DNA from: Clostridiales bacterium
GTDB lineage: Bacteria > Bacillota > Clostridia > Peptostreptococcales > Anaerovoracaceae
Direction: 5' to 3'
NCBI GenBank assembly: GCA_012515135.1
Contig: JAAYYX010000142.1
Location: 1-8,407, forward strand
DNA length: 8,407 nucleotides
Below are positions 1-6,309 of the stretch, piece after piece. The position numbers and the translations under genes are program-made. The notes below the pieces were generated by a model that did no database searches, had not been told where the DNA came from, and worked only from the letters and a program-made list of their open reading frames with translations. How positions within the stretch are numbered: position 1 is the stretch's first letter; every line of letters begins with the position of its first letter.

Positions 1-558
1 ATCTCCGGTAAGCATCTTCCTGGCGATCATGCATATCTCATAAAGCTTTTCCAGGGGTATTATCTCTGTATTTGCAGCTATCTGAAAAACACTGTCTGCT
101 GAAGTGTATACGATGGGTCTTCCGCTCTTTTCGTGTTCCGGCCCCAGGTCTTCTATTATTATTGTTCCCGATGCGGCATAGTTCCCCAGAACTTCTGTGT
201 CTATTGCTTTTTCGAAGTCCTCTATGAATGCCCTTGGAAAGCCCTTCGGGAAAGTTCTGAAGGGTTTTTCGGTATATATACCGGCTATTTCCCAATGTCC
301 CGTTATGGTGTCTTTACCCTTGGATCTTTCTGCCATTCTGCAGAAAGACCCCTGAGGATCTTTTGCTGCCAGGGCTCCTGCCGCCGCTCCCTTTATATTA
401 CAAAAACCCAATCTTTTAATATTGGGGATATTTATGTCGGGATTTTTTTTTATTATATGTCCGAAGGTATCTGCTCCTTCATCGCCGAATTCCGCGGCAT
501 CGGGCATGGCGCCTATCCCCAGGCTGTCAAGTACTGTTATTATCACTCTTTTGATCAT
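1..558 (-). CDS. deoB: Phosphopentomutase, N-terminal 186 residues (cut by window edge)
   Basis: Cytosolic enzyme of the alkaline phosphatase superfamily that interconverts ribose-1-phosphate (or deoxyribose-1-phosphate) and the 5-phosphate in nucleoside salvage. The visible part begins with the metal-binding segment VLDSLGIGAMPDA (9-21, with D11) and GADTFGHI (28-35). It then has GKDTITGHWEIAG (81-93), whose first Thr (T84) aligns with the phosphorylated Thr of the family, and YTSADSVFQIAA (151-162) from the cap/metal region. Family members are about 390 residues, so roughly half the gene lies beyond position 1; the frame is open to the edge. The ATG at 558 is preceded by AGGGTG, which overlaps the stop codon of the upstream metallophosphoesterase gene (9-base gap), so it appears to be the last visible gene of the operon. 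The family call rests on several near-exact motifs and is firm. Confidence 0.96.
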   Translation of the reverse strand, partial: MIKRVIITVLDSLGIGAMPDAAEFGDEGADTFGHIIKKNPDINIPNIKRLGFCNIKGAAAGALAAKDPQGSFCRMAERSKGKDTITGHWEIAGIYTEKPFRTFPKGFPRAFIEDFEKAIDTEVLGNYAASGTIIIEDLGPEHEKSGRPIVYTSADSVFQIAANTEIIPLEKLYEICMIARKMLTGD

Positions 559-567
559 TTTTTCACC

Positions 568-1257
568 CTAAATAAGTTTCATAGGCATAAAGTTCGTATG
601 ATCTACTGTTACCATCCTATACTGCACTCCGTCTATTTCCCCTTCAAATCCATTATTGACTCCGTGCAGATGGCCGTATACTACTGTTTTCACTCTGTAT
701 CCGGCAAAAAGGTCCGTAAATCCGGATCTCTCGAACCTGTCATTGGTGGGAGGAAAATGTATGGCGCCGATCATATTTTTTGATCCTTTGGCTGTTGCTG
801 ACTGCAATGACATTTCCAGTCTCAGAAGTTCTCTCCGGTATATTTTTTCATCTTCTTTTGTGAAATCCTCCCCGCCGCCGGGACAGGTCCAGCCGCGGCT
901 TCCGCATATGGCATGGTCTTCTGCTTCAAAATGGCTGTTCTGTAAAAAGTCTATGTTTTCATAAAGACCGTTCAGCTTGTTTATTCCAGACCACCACAGA
1001 TCATGGTTTCCCTTTATCATTATTTTTCTTCCGGGAAGGGCTGCCAGAAAATCCAGATCCGGCAACGCATCGGTAAGCTTCATGGCCCATGAGATATCTC
1101 CCGCCACTATGACTGTATCCTTTTCACTTACTGTTGCTTTCCAGTTTTTCTGAAGTTTTTCGATATGTCCGCTCCATTTGTTACCGAAAACATCCATGGG
1201 TTTTTCTATGTTTTCAGAAAAAGACAAATGGGGGTCTGCTATAGCAAAAATGCTCAT
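568..1257 (-). CDS. Calcineurin-like metallophosphoesterase (COG1768-type)
   Basis: A 229-residue soluble protein with the complete two-metal phosphoesterase signature in order: DPH (D8, H10), GDISWAM (G53-D54), GNHDLWW (83-89), the lone histidine in GAIHFPP (H167) and YGHLHG (194-199, H196 and H198). This predicts hydrolysis of a phosphomonoester or phosphodiester with Mn/Fe-type metals. The substrate is unknown, and the family as I recall it (predicted phosphohydrolase, COG1768) has no agreed role. There is no signal peptide. The ATG at 1257 lies 5 bases after the rmuC stop. Its Shine-Dalgarno sequence AGGAGG is made from the last Gln-Glu-Glu codons of rmuC, which suggests coupled translation. 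The length is normal and no key residue is missing. Confidence 0.92.
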   Translation of the reverse strand: MSIFAIADPHLSFSENIEKPMDVFGNKWSGHIEKLQKNWKATVSEKDTVIVAGDISWAMKLTDALPDLDFLAALPGRKIMIKGNHDLWWSGINKLNGLYENIDFLQNSHFEAEDHAICGSRGWTCPGGGEDFTKEDEKIYRRELLRLEMSLQSATAKGSKNMIGAIHFPPTNDRFERSGFTDLFAGYRVKTVVYGHLHGVNNGFEGEIDGVQYRMVTVDHTNFMPMKLI

Positions 1258-1262
1258 TTTAT

Positions 1263-2435
1263 TTATTCCTCCTGGTCATCTTCGGATGACAGAAGGCTTA
1301 TTGCTTCCGAATGGTCTGATCCGAGTATGGAAACGGTTTCCCGTTCTCCCAATCCCGATACATCCTTAAGCTTTCTGTTTATGGTCCTTGTCCTTGTGCC
1401 CACCAGCTTGTCCAGCTCCTGATTGGCCTGGTTGATCCTCTGTTGTGTGGCTTCAAGAACATCCTGGAATTTTCCGAATTCCGTTTTCACGGCTGCCAGT
1501 ATATCCCATACTTCACCTGAATGCTTCTGTATGGCCAGGGTCTTGAATCCCATCTGAAGGCTGTTTAGCAGGGCTGCCATGGTTGTGGGTCCTGCGATGT
1601 TGACTTTATAAAGATTCTGAAGGGTCTCCACCATGCCCCTTCTTACAACTTCTGCATAAAGGCCTTCAAAGGGCAGGAACATTACTGCAAAATCCGTAGT
1701 TGCAGGAGGTTCTATATATTTTTCGCGTATATCTTTTGCTGACTTTTTTATGGCCGCTTCAAGGCTCTTTCCCGCTTCTTCTATGGCCTTGGCATCTCCG
1801 CTTTCGTAGGCATCCACAAGATAAGAATAGGCATCTGCGGGAAACTTGGAATCTATTGGTAAATATACGAAATCATCATTGTCTCCGGGAAGCTTGATGG
1901 CAAATTCAACTCTTTCGCTGCCGGAACTTTTTGTTCTGACATTTTCTTCATACTGTTCATTTGAGAGTATCTGTTCCAGGATGGCTCCCAATTGTATCTC
2001 ACCCAGTATCCCCCTGGTTTTTACATTGGAGAGCACTTTTTTCAGATCTCCAACGCCTATGGCCAGATTCTGCATCTCTCCGAGACCCTTGTATACCTGT
2101 TCAAGCCTTTCGTTGACTATCTGGAATGATTTTGTTATACGGTCTTCAAGGGTTTTCTGCAGCTTTTCATCAACAGTATTCCTCATTTTTTCAAGCTGCC
2201 TGTTATTGTCTTCCTGCATGGAAGTTATTCGTCTTTCCATGGTGGCCCTTATGTTTTCCAGCTTCTGTTCATTCTGCATGGCCATATCGGAAAGCTGCCT
2301 GCTCATTTCAGACAGCCTTTTTTCTGCCGCCTCAGCTGCGGCGCTCTGGCTTCCCTTGGCCGATGACTGCTGCATCAGCATAACTATAGCCAGGATTATT
2401 ATTAGTGCTGTTCCCACAATAAGAATATACTCCAT
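1263..2435 (-). CDS. rmuC: RmuC family protein (DNA recombination/inversion-limiting)
   Basis: A 390-residue member of the RmuC family. E. coli rmuC mutants show increased inversion at short inverted repeats, and the domain is nuclease-like by fold; the biochemical activity is poorly established. The layout is typical. A single N-terminal membrane segment (about 3-22) is followed by a long charged coiled coil (about 30-120). The RmuC domain then carries RGILGEIQLG (141-150), YLPIDSKFP (191-199), PPATTDFAVMFLPFEGLYAE (243-262), GPTTMAALLNSLQMGFKTLA (282-301) and a final GTRTRTINRKLKDV (346-359). The C-terminal tail (365-390) is acidic and probably disordered. The start ATG at 2435 has GGGAG six bases upstream. 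A 64-base gap separates it from the coaB-like gene, the widest spacing in the operon. Confidence 0.95.
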   Translation of the reverse strand: MEYILIVGTALIIILAIVMLMQQSSAKGSQSAAAEAAEKRLSEMSRQLSDMAMQNEQKLENIRATMERRITSMQEDNNRQLEKMRNTVDEKLQKTLEDRITKSFQIVNERLEQVYKGLGEMQNLAIGVGDLKKVLSNVKTRGILGEIQLGAILEQILSNEQYEENVRTKSSGSERVEFAIKLPGDNDDFVYLPIDSKFPADAYSYLVDAYESGDAKAIEEAGKSLEAAIKKSAKDIREKYIEPPATTDFAVMFLPFEGLYAEVVRRGMVETLQNLYKVNIAGPTTMAALLNSLQMGFKTLAIQKHSGEVWDILAAVKTEFGKFQDVLEATQQRINQANQELDKLVGTRTRTINRKLKDVSGLGERETVSILGSDHSEAISLLSSEDDQEE

Positions 2436-2499
2436 TTTTTTCTCCCGTTATTGATTTTCGATTATTTCTCCCGTATGGATGTCCATTTATAATTATTGA
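2436..2499 (-). other. Spacer upstream of rmuC with a 12-codon ORF and a duplicated SD-like decamer
   Basis: This is the only spacer in the operon longer than 30 bases. On the minus strand it holds an ATG at 2486 that opens a 12-residue frame (MDIHTGEIIENQ) ending in TAA at 2448. That stop touches the decamer ACGGGAGAAA (2439-2448), which contains the rmuC ribosome binding site. The same decamer occurs again 26 bases upstream (2465-2474), inside the small frame. The mini-ORF has no clear Shine-Dalgarno sequence of its own, so it may be chance. The decamer duplication is seen directly; any leader-peptide role is a guess. I see no terminator hairpin here. Confidence 0.3.
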
Positions 2500-3243
2500 T
2501 CAGCCGAGCTTCTCATTGACAAAATCAAATATATCCTTTGCCGTATCCAGTTTGTGACCGGCGTACCCTTCATTTGATACGGGATATCTGGCAGTAATGC
2601 CGGCCCTTAGTTTTGCCAGATCATTGGCAAGTATATAATCCATTCGGTTCTTTTTGCACAGAGCCTTGGCGACCTGGAAAAGCTCTTCTTCCCCGACATT
2701 TTCCAGCAGCTTGCATCCTATAAGGAGAGCTCCCGGAAACCATTCCCTCAATTTTGCGATGATCTTCTGGGTCAACCCCAGTTTTACTGTAAGGTTTGCC
2801 TGATAGCTGCTTATCTTGGAAGAATCATCGATTTTACATACAGGGTCGAGCATTATGTCCAGTATCTCCTTTTCCGACTCTAAAGTATCTTTGACTCTGA
2901 ATATCTCGGCTGCCATGTCTTCCATAAGAAATGAAAAATCCGCCTTGTAATCACCCACTGCCGCCGCATGTATGACTGCATCGAAATGCTCCTGCCTGCT
3001 CTTTGTTTCTATGGCACCTGACATATCTTCCGTGGTTTCTATCCTTATTACTGATATGTTGTTGTCTATGGGCAGTTTATCCGTCGATACGCTGTTGTTC
3101 AGTACAAGACATACCTTGTATCCGGCTTCAAAAAAAAGCTGTCCCAGGGACACGGAAAGGCTTCCCGTGGACATGTTGGTGATTTTCATGACTTCATCAA
3201 TGGGTTCGTTGGTAGGGCCTCCGGTAATGAGTATATTTTTCAT
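2500..3243 (-). CDS. coaB: Stand-alone phosphopantothenate--cysteine ligase (CoaB-type, DFP domain)
   Basis: A 247-residue protein of the CoaB half of the CoaBC/DFP family, which joins 4'-phosphopantothenate to cysteine in coenzyme A synthesis. It opens with the Rossmann-like ILITGGPTNEPIDEVMKITN (4-23, with the conserved Asn of the ITN motif at N23) and STG (25-27). It then shows IHAAAVGDY (91-99), the KISS segment (143-146) that introduces the lid region, LLIGCKLLE (173-181) and ILANDLAK (204-211). The length fits the single-domain CoaB known from streptococci and many Clostridia rather than the 400-residue fused CoaBC. No CoaC decarboxylase is visible nearby. An in-frame upstream ATG (3357) exists. 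The ATG at 3243 is chosen because AAGGAG sits seven bases before it and homology starts at MKNILITGG. The lid segment after KISS looks somewhat divergent. Confidence 0.87.
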   Translation of the reverse strand: MKNILITGGPTNEPIDEVMKITNMSTGSLSVSLGQLFFEAGYKVCLVLNNSVSTDKLPIDNNISVIRIETTEDMSGAIETKSRQEHFDAVIHAAAVGDYKADFSFLMEDMAAEIFRVKDTLESEKEILDIMLDPVCKIDDSSKISSYQANLTVKLGLTQKIIAKLREWFPGALLIGCKLLENVGEEELFQVAKALCKKNRMDYILANDLAKLRAGITARYPVSNEGYAGHKLDTAKDIFDFVNEKLG

Positions 3244-3250
3244 TCCATTT

Positions 3251-3256
3251 CTCCTT
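3251..3256 (-). promoter_or_regulatory. Ribosome binding site that fixes the coaB start
   Basis: AAGGAG on the minus strand, seven bases before the ATG at 3243. It supports this start over the in-frame ATG at 3357, which would place 38 extra residues inside the 3' end of the upstream hypothetical gene. Confidence 0.75.
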
Positions 3257-3271
3257 AATAAAATGTATTTG

Positions 3272-3745
3272 TCAGCATCCGCGGGGTCCATATTCCTCAT
3301 CCGCGATATAATCTGCGAATACCAGATCAAGATCATGGATGGCCACCTGAGTGGCATTATTGTTTGTGTTCACTTTTTTCATTATGACGCTGCAGTCGCC
3401 AAAGGTGACTTTCGCCTCCCTTTTGGCCTTCTGCATAAATGCGGTCTGAAGTTGTATCTGGGAATCACAAAGAGAGTTGAAAAGGGAAAGTGCCCTTTCG
3501 AATCTTTCTGATACATCCTTTGAGGCTTCATCGCATTCATCTATCTTCACAGTTTTTACATCAATTCTCAAGGCTTCCGCCTTGCATCTTTTTAGCCTGT
3601 TTATGTTCCCCTCATAATCTTTTTTTTTGAATACAGCAGTAGCCGAAGACTCTGCTTTTATTTTTGCTGTTATTTCTTTGTATTCTTCGATTATCTCAAA
3701 GTAGAATTCATTGATCCTGTCAATAAGCTTTTGTTTTTCTGTCAT
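3272..3745 (-). CDS. Hypothetical 157-residue helical protein next to the macro-domain gene
   Basis: I do not recognise this protein. It is charged and predominantly helical by eye from about 1 to 112, with coiled-coil-like stretches around 1-35 and 75-112. A shorter segment with beta character follows (VTFGDCSVIMKKV, 113-125), then an Asn-rich turn (127-130) and an acidic tail ending in RGC. There are five cysteines (54, 71, 93, 118, 157) but no CxxC pair, and no signal peptide or membrane segment. A strong GGGGAGG ribosome binding site lies just upstream of the ATG at 3745. The gene is only 16 bases from the macro-domain gene and 28 bases from coaB, so it is almost certainly expressed. Codon use looks like its neighbours. 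The reality of the gene is well supported; its function is unknown. Confidence 0.8.
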   Translation of the reverse strand: MTEKQKLIDRINEFYFEIIEEYKEITAKIKAESSATAVFKKKDYEGNINRLKRCKAEALRIDVKTVKIDECDEASKDVSERFERALSLFNSLCDSQIQLQTAFMQKAKREAKVTFGDCSVIMKKVNTNNNATQVAIHDLDLVFADYIADEEYGPRGC

Positions 3746-3761
3746 ATTGTTTCCTCCCCTG

Positions 3762-4328
3762 TCAATTATATTGATTTAGTACATATCTGTAAAGTTTTTC
3801 GTCTTCATCGCCAAAAGTAACGAATATAACTTCCATATCGTTATCCTTCAGGAACTCCCTTACTGTTTCAACGGCGATCTTTGCTGCCTGATCCTTGGGA
3901 TATCCGTATATGCCCGTTGATATGGCGGGGAAAGCCATGGAAGAAATATTATTTTCTTTAGCCAGTTTCAGGCTGTTCCTGTAGGCGTTACGGAGAAGTT
4001 CCGCTTCGCCTTTATCCCCTCCGTGCCATACGGGGCCCACCGTGTGGATCACATGGGATGCCGGAAGATCATAACCCTTTGTGATCTTTGCTTCTCCGGT
4101 CCCGCATCCGTTAAGAGTCCTGCATTCTTTAAGAAGATCCGGACCTGCGACCCTGTGTATGGCCCCGTCCACACCGCCTCCTCCAAGAAGCGTCCTGTTT
4201 GCTGCATTCACAATGGCATCCACGATAACAGTAGTTATATCCGCCTGTATTACACGGATGCTCATTTTGTTTGTATCATCAAGTGTCTTTTTATCTATTG
4301 TATTTTCGTCCATTGTATTTTCATCCAT
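3762..4328 (-). CDS. Macro-domain protein (MacroD/YmdB-type ADP-ribose hydrolase)
   Basis: A single macro domain of the MacroD/YmdB class. These bind ADP-ribose and typically deacetylate O-acetyl-ADP-ribose or remove mono-ADP-ribose from acidic side chains. Motifs from the chosen start are QADIT (28-32, adenine-contacting D30), IVNAANRTLLGGGGVDGAIH (39-58), CGTGEAKIT (75-83), HTVGPVW (95-101) and FPAISTGIYGYP (133-144). All the usual binding-loop residues are present. The GTG at 4337 and the ATGs at 4328, 4313 and 4265 are all in frame. ATG 4328 is preferred because AAGGA lies ten bases upstream, while the ATG that opens the conserved domain (4265) has no ribosome binding site. This leaves a 21-residue N-terminal extension with a repeated MDENT unit, absent from typical homologues. 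The start overlaps the tcdA end by 8 bases. No DarT-type toxin lies next to it. Confidence 0.93.
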   Translation of the reverse strand: MDENTMDENTIDKKTLDDTNKMSIRVIQADITTVIVDAIVNAANRTLLGGGGVDGAIHRVAGPDLLKECRTLNGCGTGEAKITKGYDLPASHVIHTVGPVWHGGDKGEAELLRNAYRNSLKLAKENNISSMAFPAISTGIYGYPKDQAAKIAVETVREFLKDNDMEVIFVTFGDEDEKLYRYVLNQYN

Positions 4329-4329
4329 T
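4297..4329 (-). repeat. 15-bp tandem repeat encoding the macro protein N-terminus
   Basis: Two adjacent 15-base units (4297-4311 and 4312-4326) differ at one position and encode MDENT-MDENT. The next 15 bases are a decayed third copy (IDKKT). The period is a multiple of three, so gain or loss of a unit would keep the frame. It also adds or removes an in-frame ATG. Confidence 0.8.
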
Positions 4330-5034
4330 ATATCCACTTCCTTCGATTATATCCTTTATCACTTCTCCCGCCATTATAAGGCCCGCCGCCCCCGGTACAT
4401 TAGGCATGCTTCCCGGCGGATCCGCCTTTATGGGCTGTTCCTGTGAATATACCGTTTTCATATGTCTGATGCCCCTTTTGCCCAGTTCTTTCCTCATTAT
4501 CCTGGCAAGGGGACATACTGAAGTCTTGGAGATATCAGCTATTCGGAAGGCGGAAGCGTCCTTTTTGTTTCCTGTACCCATGGCTGATATGATGGGGATG
4601 CCCTCATCCTTTGCCCTTACGGCCAGCTCTATTTTTGCCGTAACTGTGTCCATGGCATCCACTATATAATCATATCCTGCAATATCAAAGTCATTGGCAT
4701 TCTCGGGCATATAAAAAATTTTGCGGGCCTTCACTTCTATTCCCGGATCTATATCTTTTATGCGGGATCTCATTGTTTCTGCCTTATCAAGGCCCAAAGT
4801 GCTTCTTAAGGCTATTATTTGTCTGTTAAGGTTTGATTCCTCTATCCGGTCCCTGTCTATCAGGTCGATGGATCCTATCCCGGCTCTTGCCAGAGCCTCT
4901 GCCGCGTAGCCTCCCACTCCCCCGACACCGAAAACGGCCACCTTCGCCCTCTTGAGAGCTGCTGTGGCTTCGGCGCCCGTTATGGTTTCCGTTCTTTTAT
5001 GCATTCTGCTCATGATTTTGTGATTCCCGTTCAC
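4321..5034 (-). CDS. tcdA: TcdA-like ThiF/E1 family protein (tRNA threonylcarbamoyladenosine dehydratase)
   Basis: A 237-residue E1-like enzyme. TcdA (CsdL/YgdL) uses ATP to cyclise the t6A37 modification of ANN-decoding tRNAs to ct6A. The nucleotide-binding glycine loop is FGVGGVGG (35-42), followed by D60 at the ribose position, NLNRQI (69-73 region, adenylation Arg), DAMDTVTAKIEL (126-137), SAMGTGNKKD (150-159) and KTSVCPLARIMRKEL (170-184). This last stretch is characteristic of the clostridial TcdA form. The C-terminus (GSMPNVPGAAGLIMAGEVI) is also typical. The GTG at 5034 overlaps the recX stop as GTGA, but it has no clear ribosome binding site. ATG 5013 (a weak GGGA upstream) and ATG 5004 are equally possible starts, since homology only begins about residue 13. 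It is unlike the E1 proteins of ubiquitin-like or CBASS systems, being short and without partner genes. Confidence 0.9.
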   Translation of the reverse strand: MNGNHKIMSRMHKRTETITGAEATAALKRAKVAVFGVGGVGGYAAEALARAGIGSIDLIDRDRIEESNLNRQIIALRSTLGLDKAETMRSRIKDIDPGIEVKARKIFYMPENANDFDIAGYDYIVDAMDTVTAKIELAVRAKDEGIPIISAMGTGNKKDASAFRIADISKTSVCPLARIMRKELGKRGIRHMKTVYSQEQPIKADPPGSMPNVPGAAGLIMAGEVIKDIIEGSGYNG

Positions 5035-5489
5035 TTCATGTATTTGCCGACTACCCGGTAAACCGTTTCTGTGTCATATCCCAGATAGGCAAGTTTTCTT
5101 CCCAGTTTTGCGGGGAAATTATCTTCCTTTGCTGATGCTGCCGCCAGTTTTTCTGCCTGACGGAGGGCTCTTTTTATTTCCTCTTCTGAAAGATCTACTC
5201 CGTTTTCTTCTTCATAGCTTCTTGATGCTTCTTCTATCTCTTCTCCGGAAATGCCAAGTCTTGCCAGATTTGCAGCGATTTTTTTCTTTCCCCATCCCTT
5301 TGCAAAAGAATACCGTAAATATTCGCCGCAGTATCTTTGATCATCAAGGTAACAGGAATTTTCCAGATAAGATATGCACTGCCCTATATCATCTTTTGAG
5401 AATCCCTTCTCTGCCAGATGGTCTTTCATCTCTTTTTTTGTCCGGTTTCTTCTTTCGAGGAACCTGAGGGCGGCATCATTAATATCCAT
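5031..5489 (-). CDS. recX: Regulatory protein RecX
   Basis: A 152-residue RecX, the small three-helix-repeat protein that binds RecA filaments and limits recombination and SOS activity. The diagnostic order is ALRFLERRNRTKKEMKDHL (7-25), then KGFSKDDI (28-35), YLENSCYLDDQRYCGEYLRY (41-60), KGWGKKKIAANLARLGIS (64-81) and a C-terminal repeat ending KLGRKLAYLGYDTETVYRVV (127-146). Length is normal. The ATG at 5489 lies inside the end of the MBL gene (11-base overlap) with GGAG six bases upstream, so it is translated from the same message. recA is not adjacent, and its position in a mixed operon gives no extra hint about control. Confidence 0.93.
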   Translation of the reverse strand: MDINDAALRFLERRNRTKKEMKDHLAEKGFSKDDIGQCISYLENSCYLDDQRYCGEYLRYSFAKGWGKKKIAANLARLGISGEEIEEASRSYEEENGVDLSEEEIKRALRQAEKLAAASAKEDNFPAKLGRKLAYLGYDTETVYRVVGKYMK

Positions 5490-6309
5490 AACTGTCTCCT
5501 GCAGTGGCTATTATGCAGTTTTCTCCCATGGCGGTCTTGAGCTGGCAGATAGCTTCGATGCCTGTACAATGCACCGGCATAATATTGTCGACCTTTTCCT
5601 TCATGACCTGTTTTATCACTTTTTTTCTCATATCGGCAGAAGCACTGTAAAGATGCATTCCCGCCGCCAGAAGAGTTATTTTTTCTTTTGGGAACAGTTC
5701 CTTTGCATATTTTATGACAGGAATAACTCCTTTATGACTGCATCCGGAAAATATGAAAAGGTCTTCTTCCCTTATGGCCAGGAATTGTTCATGGGTCATA
5801 TTATCTTTTACATAGGTGCCATCTTGACATTTTATATAAAAATCCTCAGTCATGTCCATGCCTTTGTAATCGGGTATGGTGCCTGAAATGCATACATTGT
5901 CGGTCAGCCATGTGGGCCCGTCAGTGAGCACCAGTCTGTCTTTTACTTTTTTCTTTTCGTCATCGGTCCAAAGGATACCGCAGGGTTCCCTGTCTATCTG
6001 GCCGTTTTCATCTGTCCCGTAAGAGTCGGGGAAAGCATCTTTATGTATGAAAACGGGGGCTTTTTTGTTTATTTTACAAAATTCCGGGACACCTCCCGCA
6101 TGGTCATAGTGTCCATGGCTTATAACGGCAAGATCCACGCTTTTTAGATCCACGGACATCTTCTTTGCATTTTGGGAAAAAACCTCTTTTGTGGCTCCCG
6201 TATCAAAAAGTATGTTATACCCATAGGTTTCTATGTAAATGGAAAGCCCGTGTTCTGCCAGAAATCCGGGATTATCTGTCTTGTTTTCAGAAAGAAATTT
6301 TATTTTCAT
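5479..6309 (-). CDS. MBL-fold metallo-hydrolase, COG1237 type
   Basis: A 276-residue metallo-beta-lactamase-fold protein. The two-metal site is complete: ISHGHYDHAGG (63-73; H65, H67, D69, H70), a third histidine in SGCSHKG (188-194; H192) and a terminal PVHCTG (246-250 region; H247). The additional GMHL (H219) and the N-terminal KFLSENKT stretch match the group annotated as COG1237. One archaeal relative in that group takes part in methanopterin precursor synthesis (the dihydropterin-ribofuranosyl aminobenzene phosphate synthase name), but most bacterial members have no assigned substrate, so that name should not be transferred. The protein is soluble, with no signal peptide. Its ATG overlaps the permease stop as ATGA, and AAGGAG lies 11 bases upstream. 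The permease could import or export its substrate or product, but this is only positional inference. Confidence 0.9.
   Translation of the reverse strand: MKIKFLSENKTDNPGFLAEHGLSIYIETYGYNILFDTGATKEVFSQNAKKMSVDLKSVDLAVISHGHYDHAGGVPEFCKINKKAPVFIHKDAFPDSYGTDENGQIDREPCGILWTDDEKKKVKDRLVLTDGPTWLTDNVCISGTIPDYKGMDMTEDFYIKCQDGTYVKDNMTHEQFLAIREEDLFIFSGCSHKGVIPVIKYAKELFPKEKITLLAAGMHLYSASADMRKKVIKQVMKEKVDNIMPVHCTGIEAICQLKTAMGENCIIATAGDSYGY

Noticed and set aside
270..283. Fourteen-base palindrome CGGTATATATACCG as an operator
   Set aside because: It lies deep within the deoB coding region at conserved residues (AGIYTE), with no nearby start or promoter.
133..783. Plus-strand open frame of 216 codons
   Set aside because: It lies antisense to deoB and the metallophosphoesterase gene, both of which carry strong family motifs on the minus strand. 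Its product is Cys/Phe/Tyr-rich low-quality sequence with no domain.
1846..2454. Plus-strand open frame of 202 codons
   Set aside because: It is the antisense of the rmuC coiled coil; the Ser/Phe-rich product is what the complement of a Glu/Lys-rich coiled coil gives. There is no ribosome binding site.
2488..2535. Internal promoter in front of rmuC (TTGTCA with AATAAT or TATAAA)
   Set aside because: The spacers to the two possible -10 boxes are 19 and 25 bases, and the region is AT-rich, so the match is too weak to call.
2972..3511. Plus-strand open frame of 179 codons
   Set aside because: It runs antisense across coaB and the hypothetical gene, which together have good ribosome binding sites and, for coaB, family motifs.
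3762..5034. Macro domain next to a ThiF/E1 protein as a defence system (DarTG, CBASS Cap2 or ubiquitin-like type)
   Set aside because: No DarT toxin, cyclase, E2, JAB peptidase or effector is present. The E1 protein has full-length TcdA-type motifs, and the macro protein is a single YmdB-like domain. The neighbour is a helical protein without ADP-ribosyltransferase motifs.
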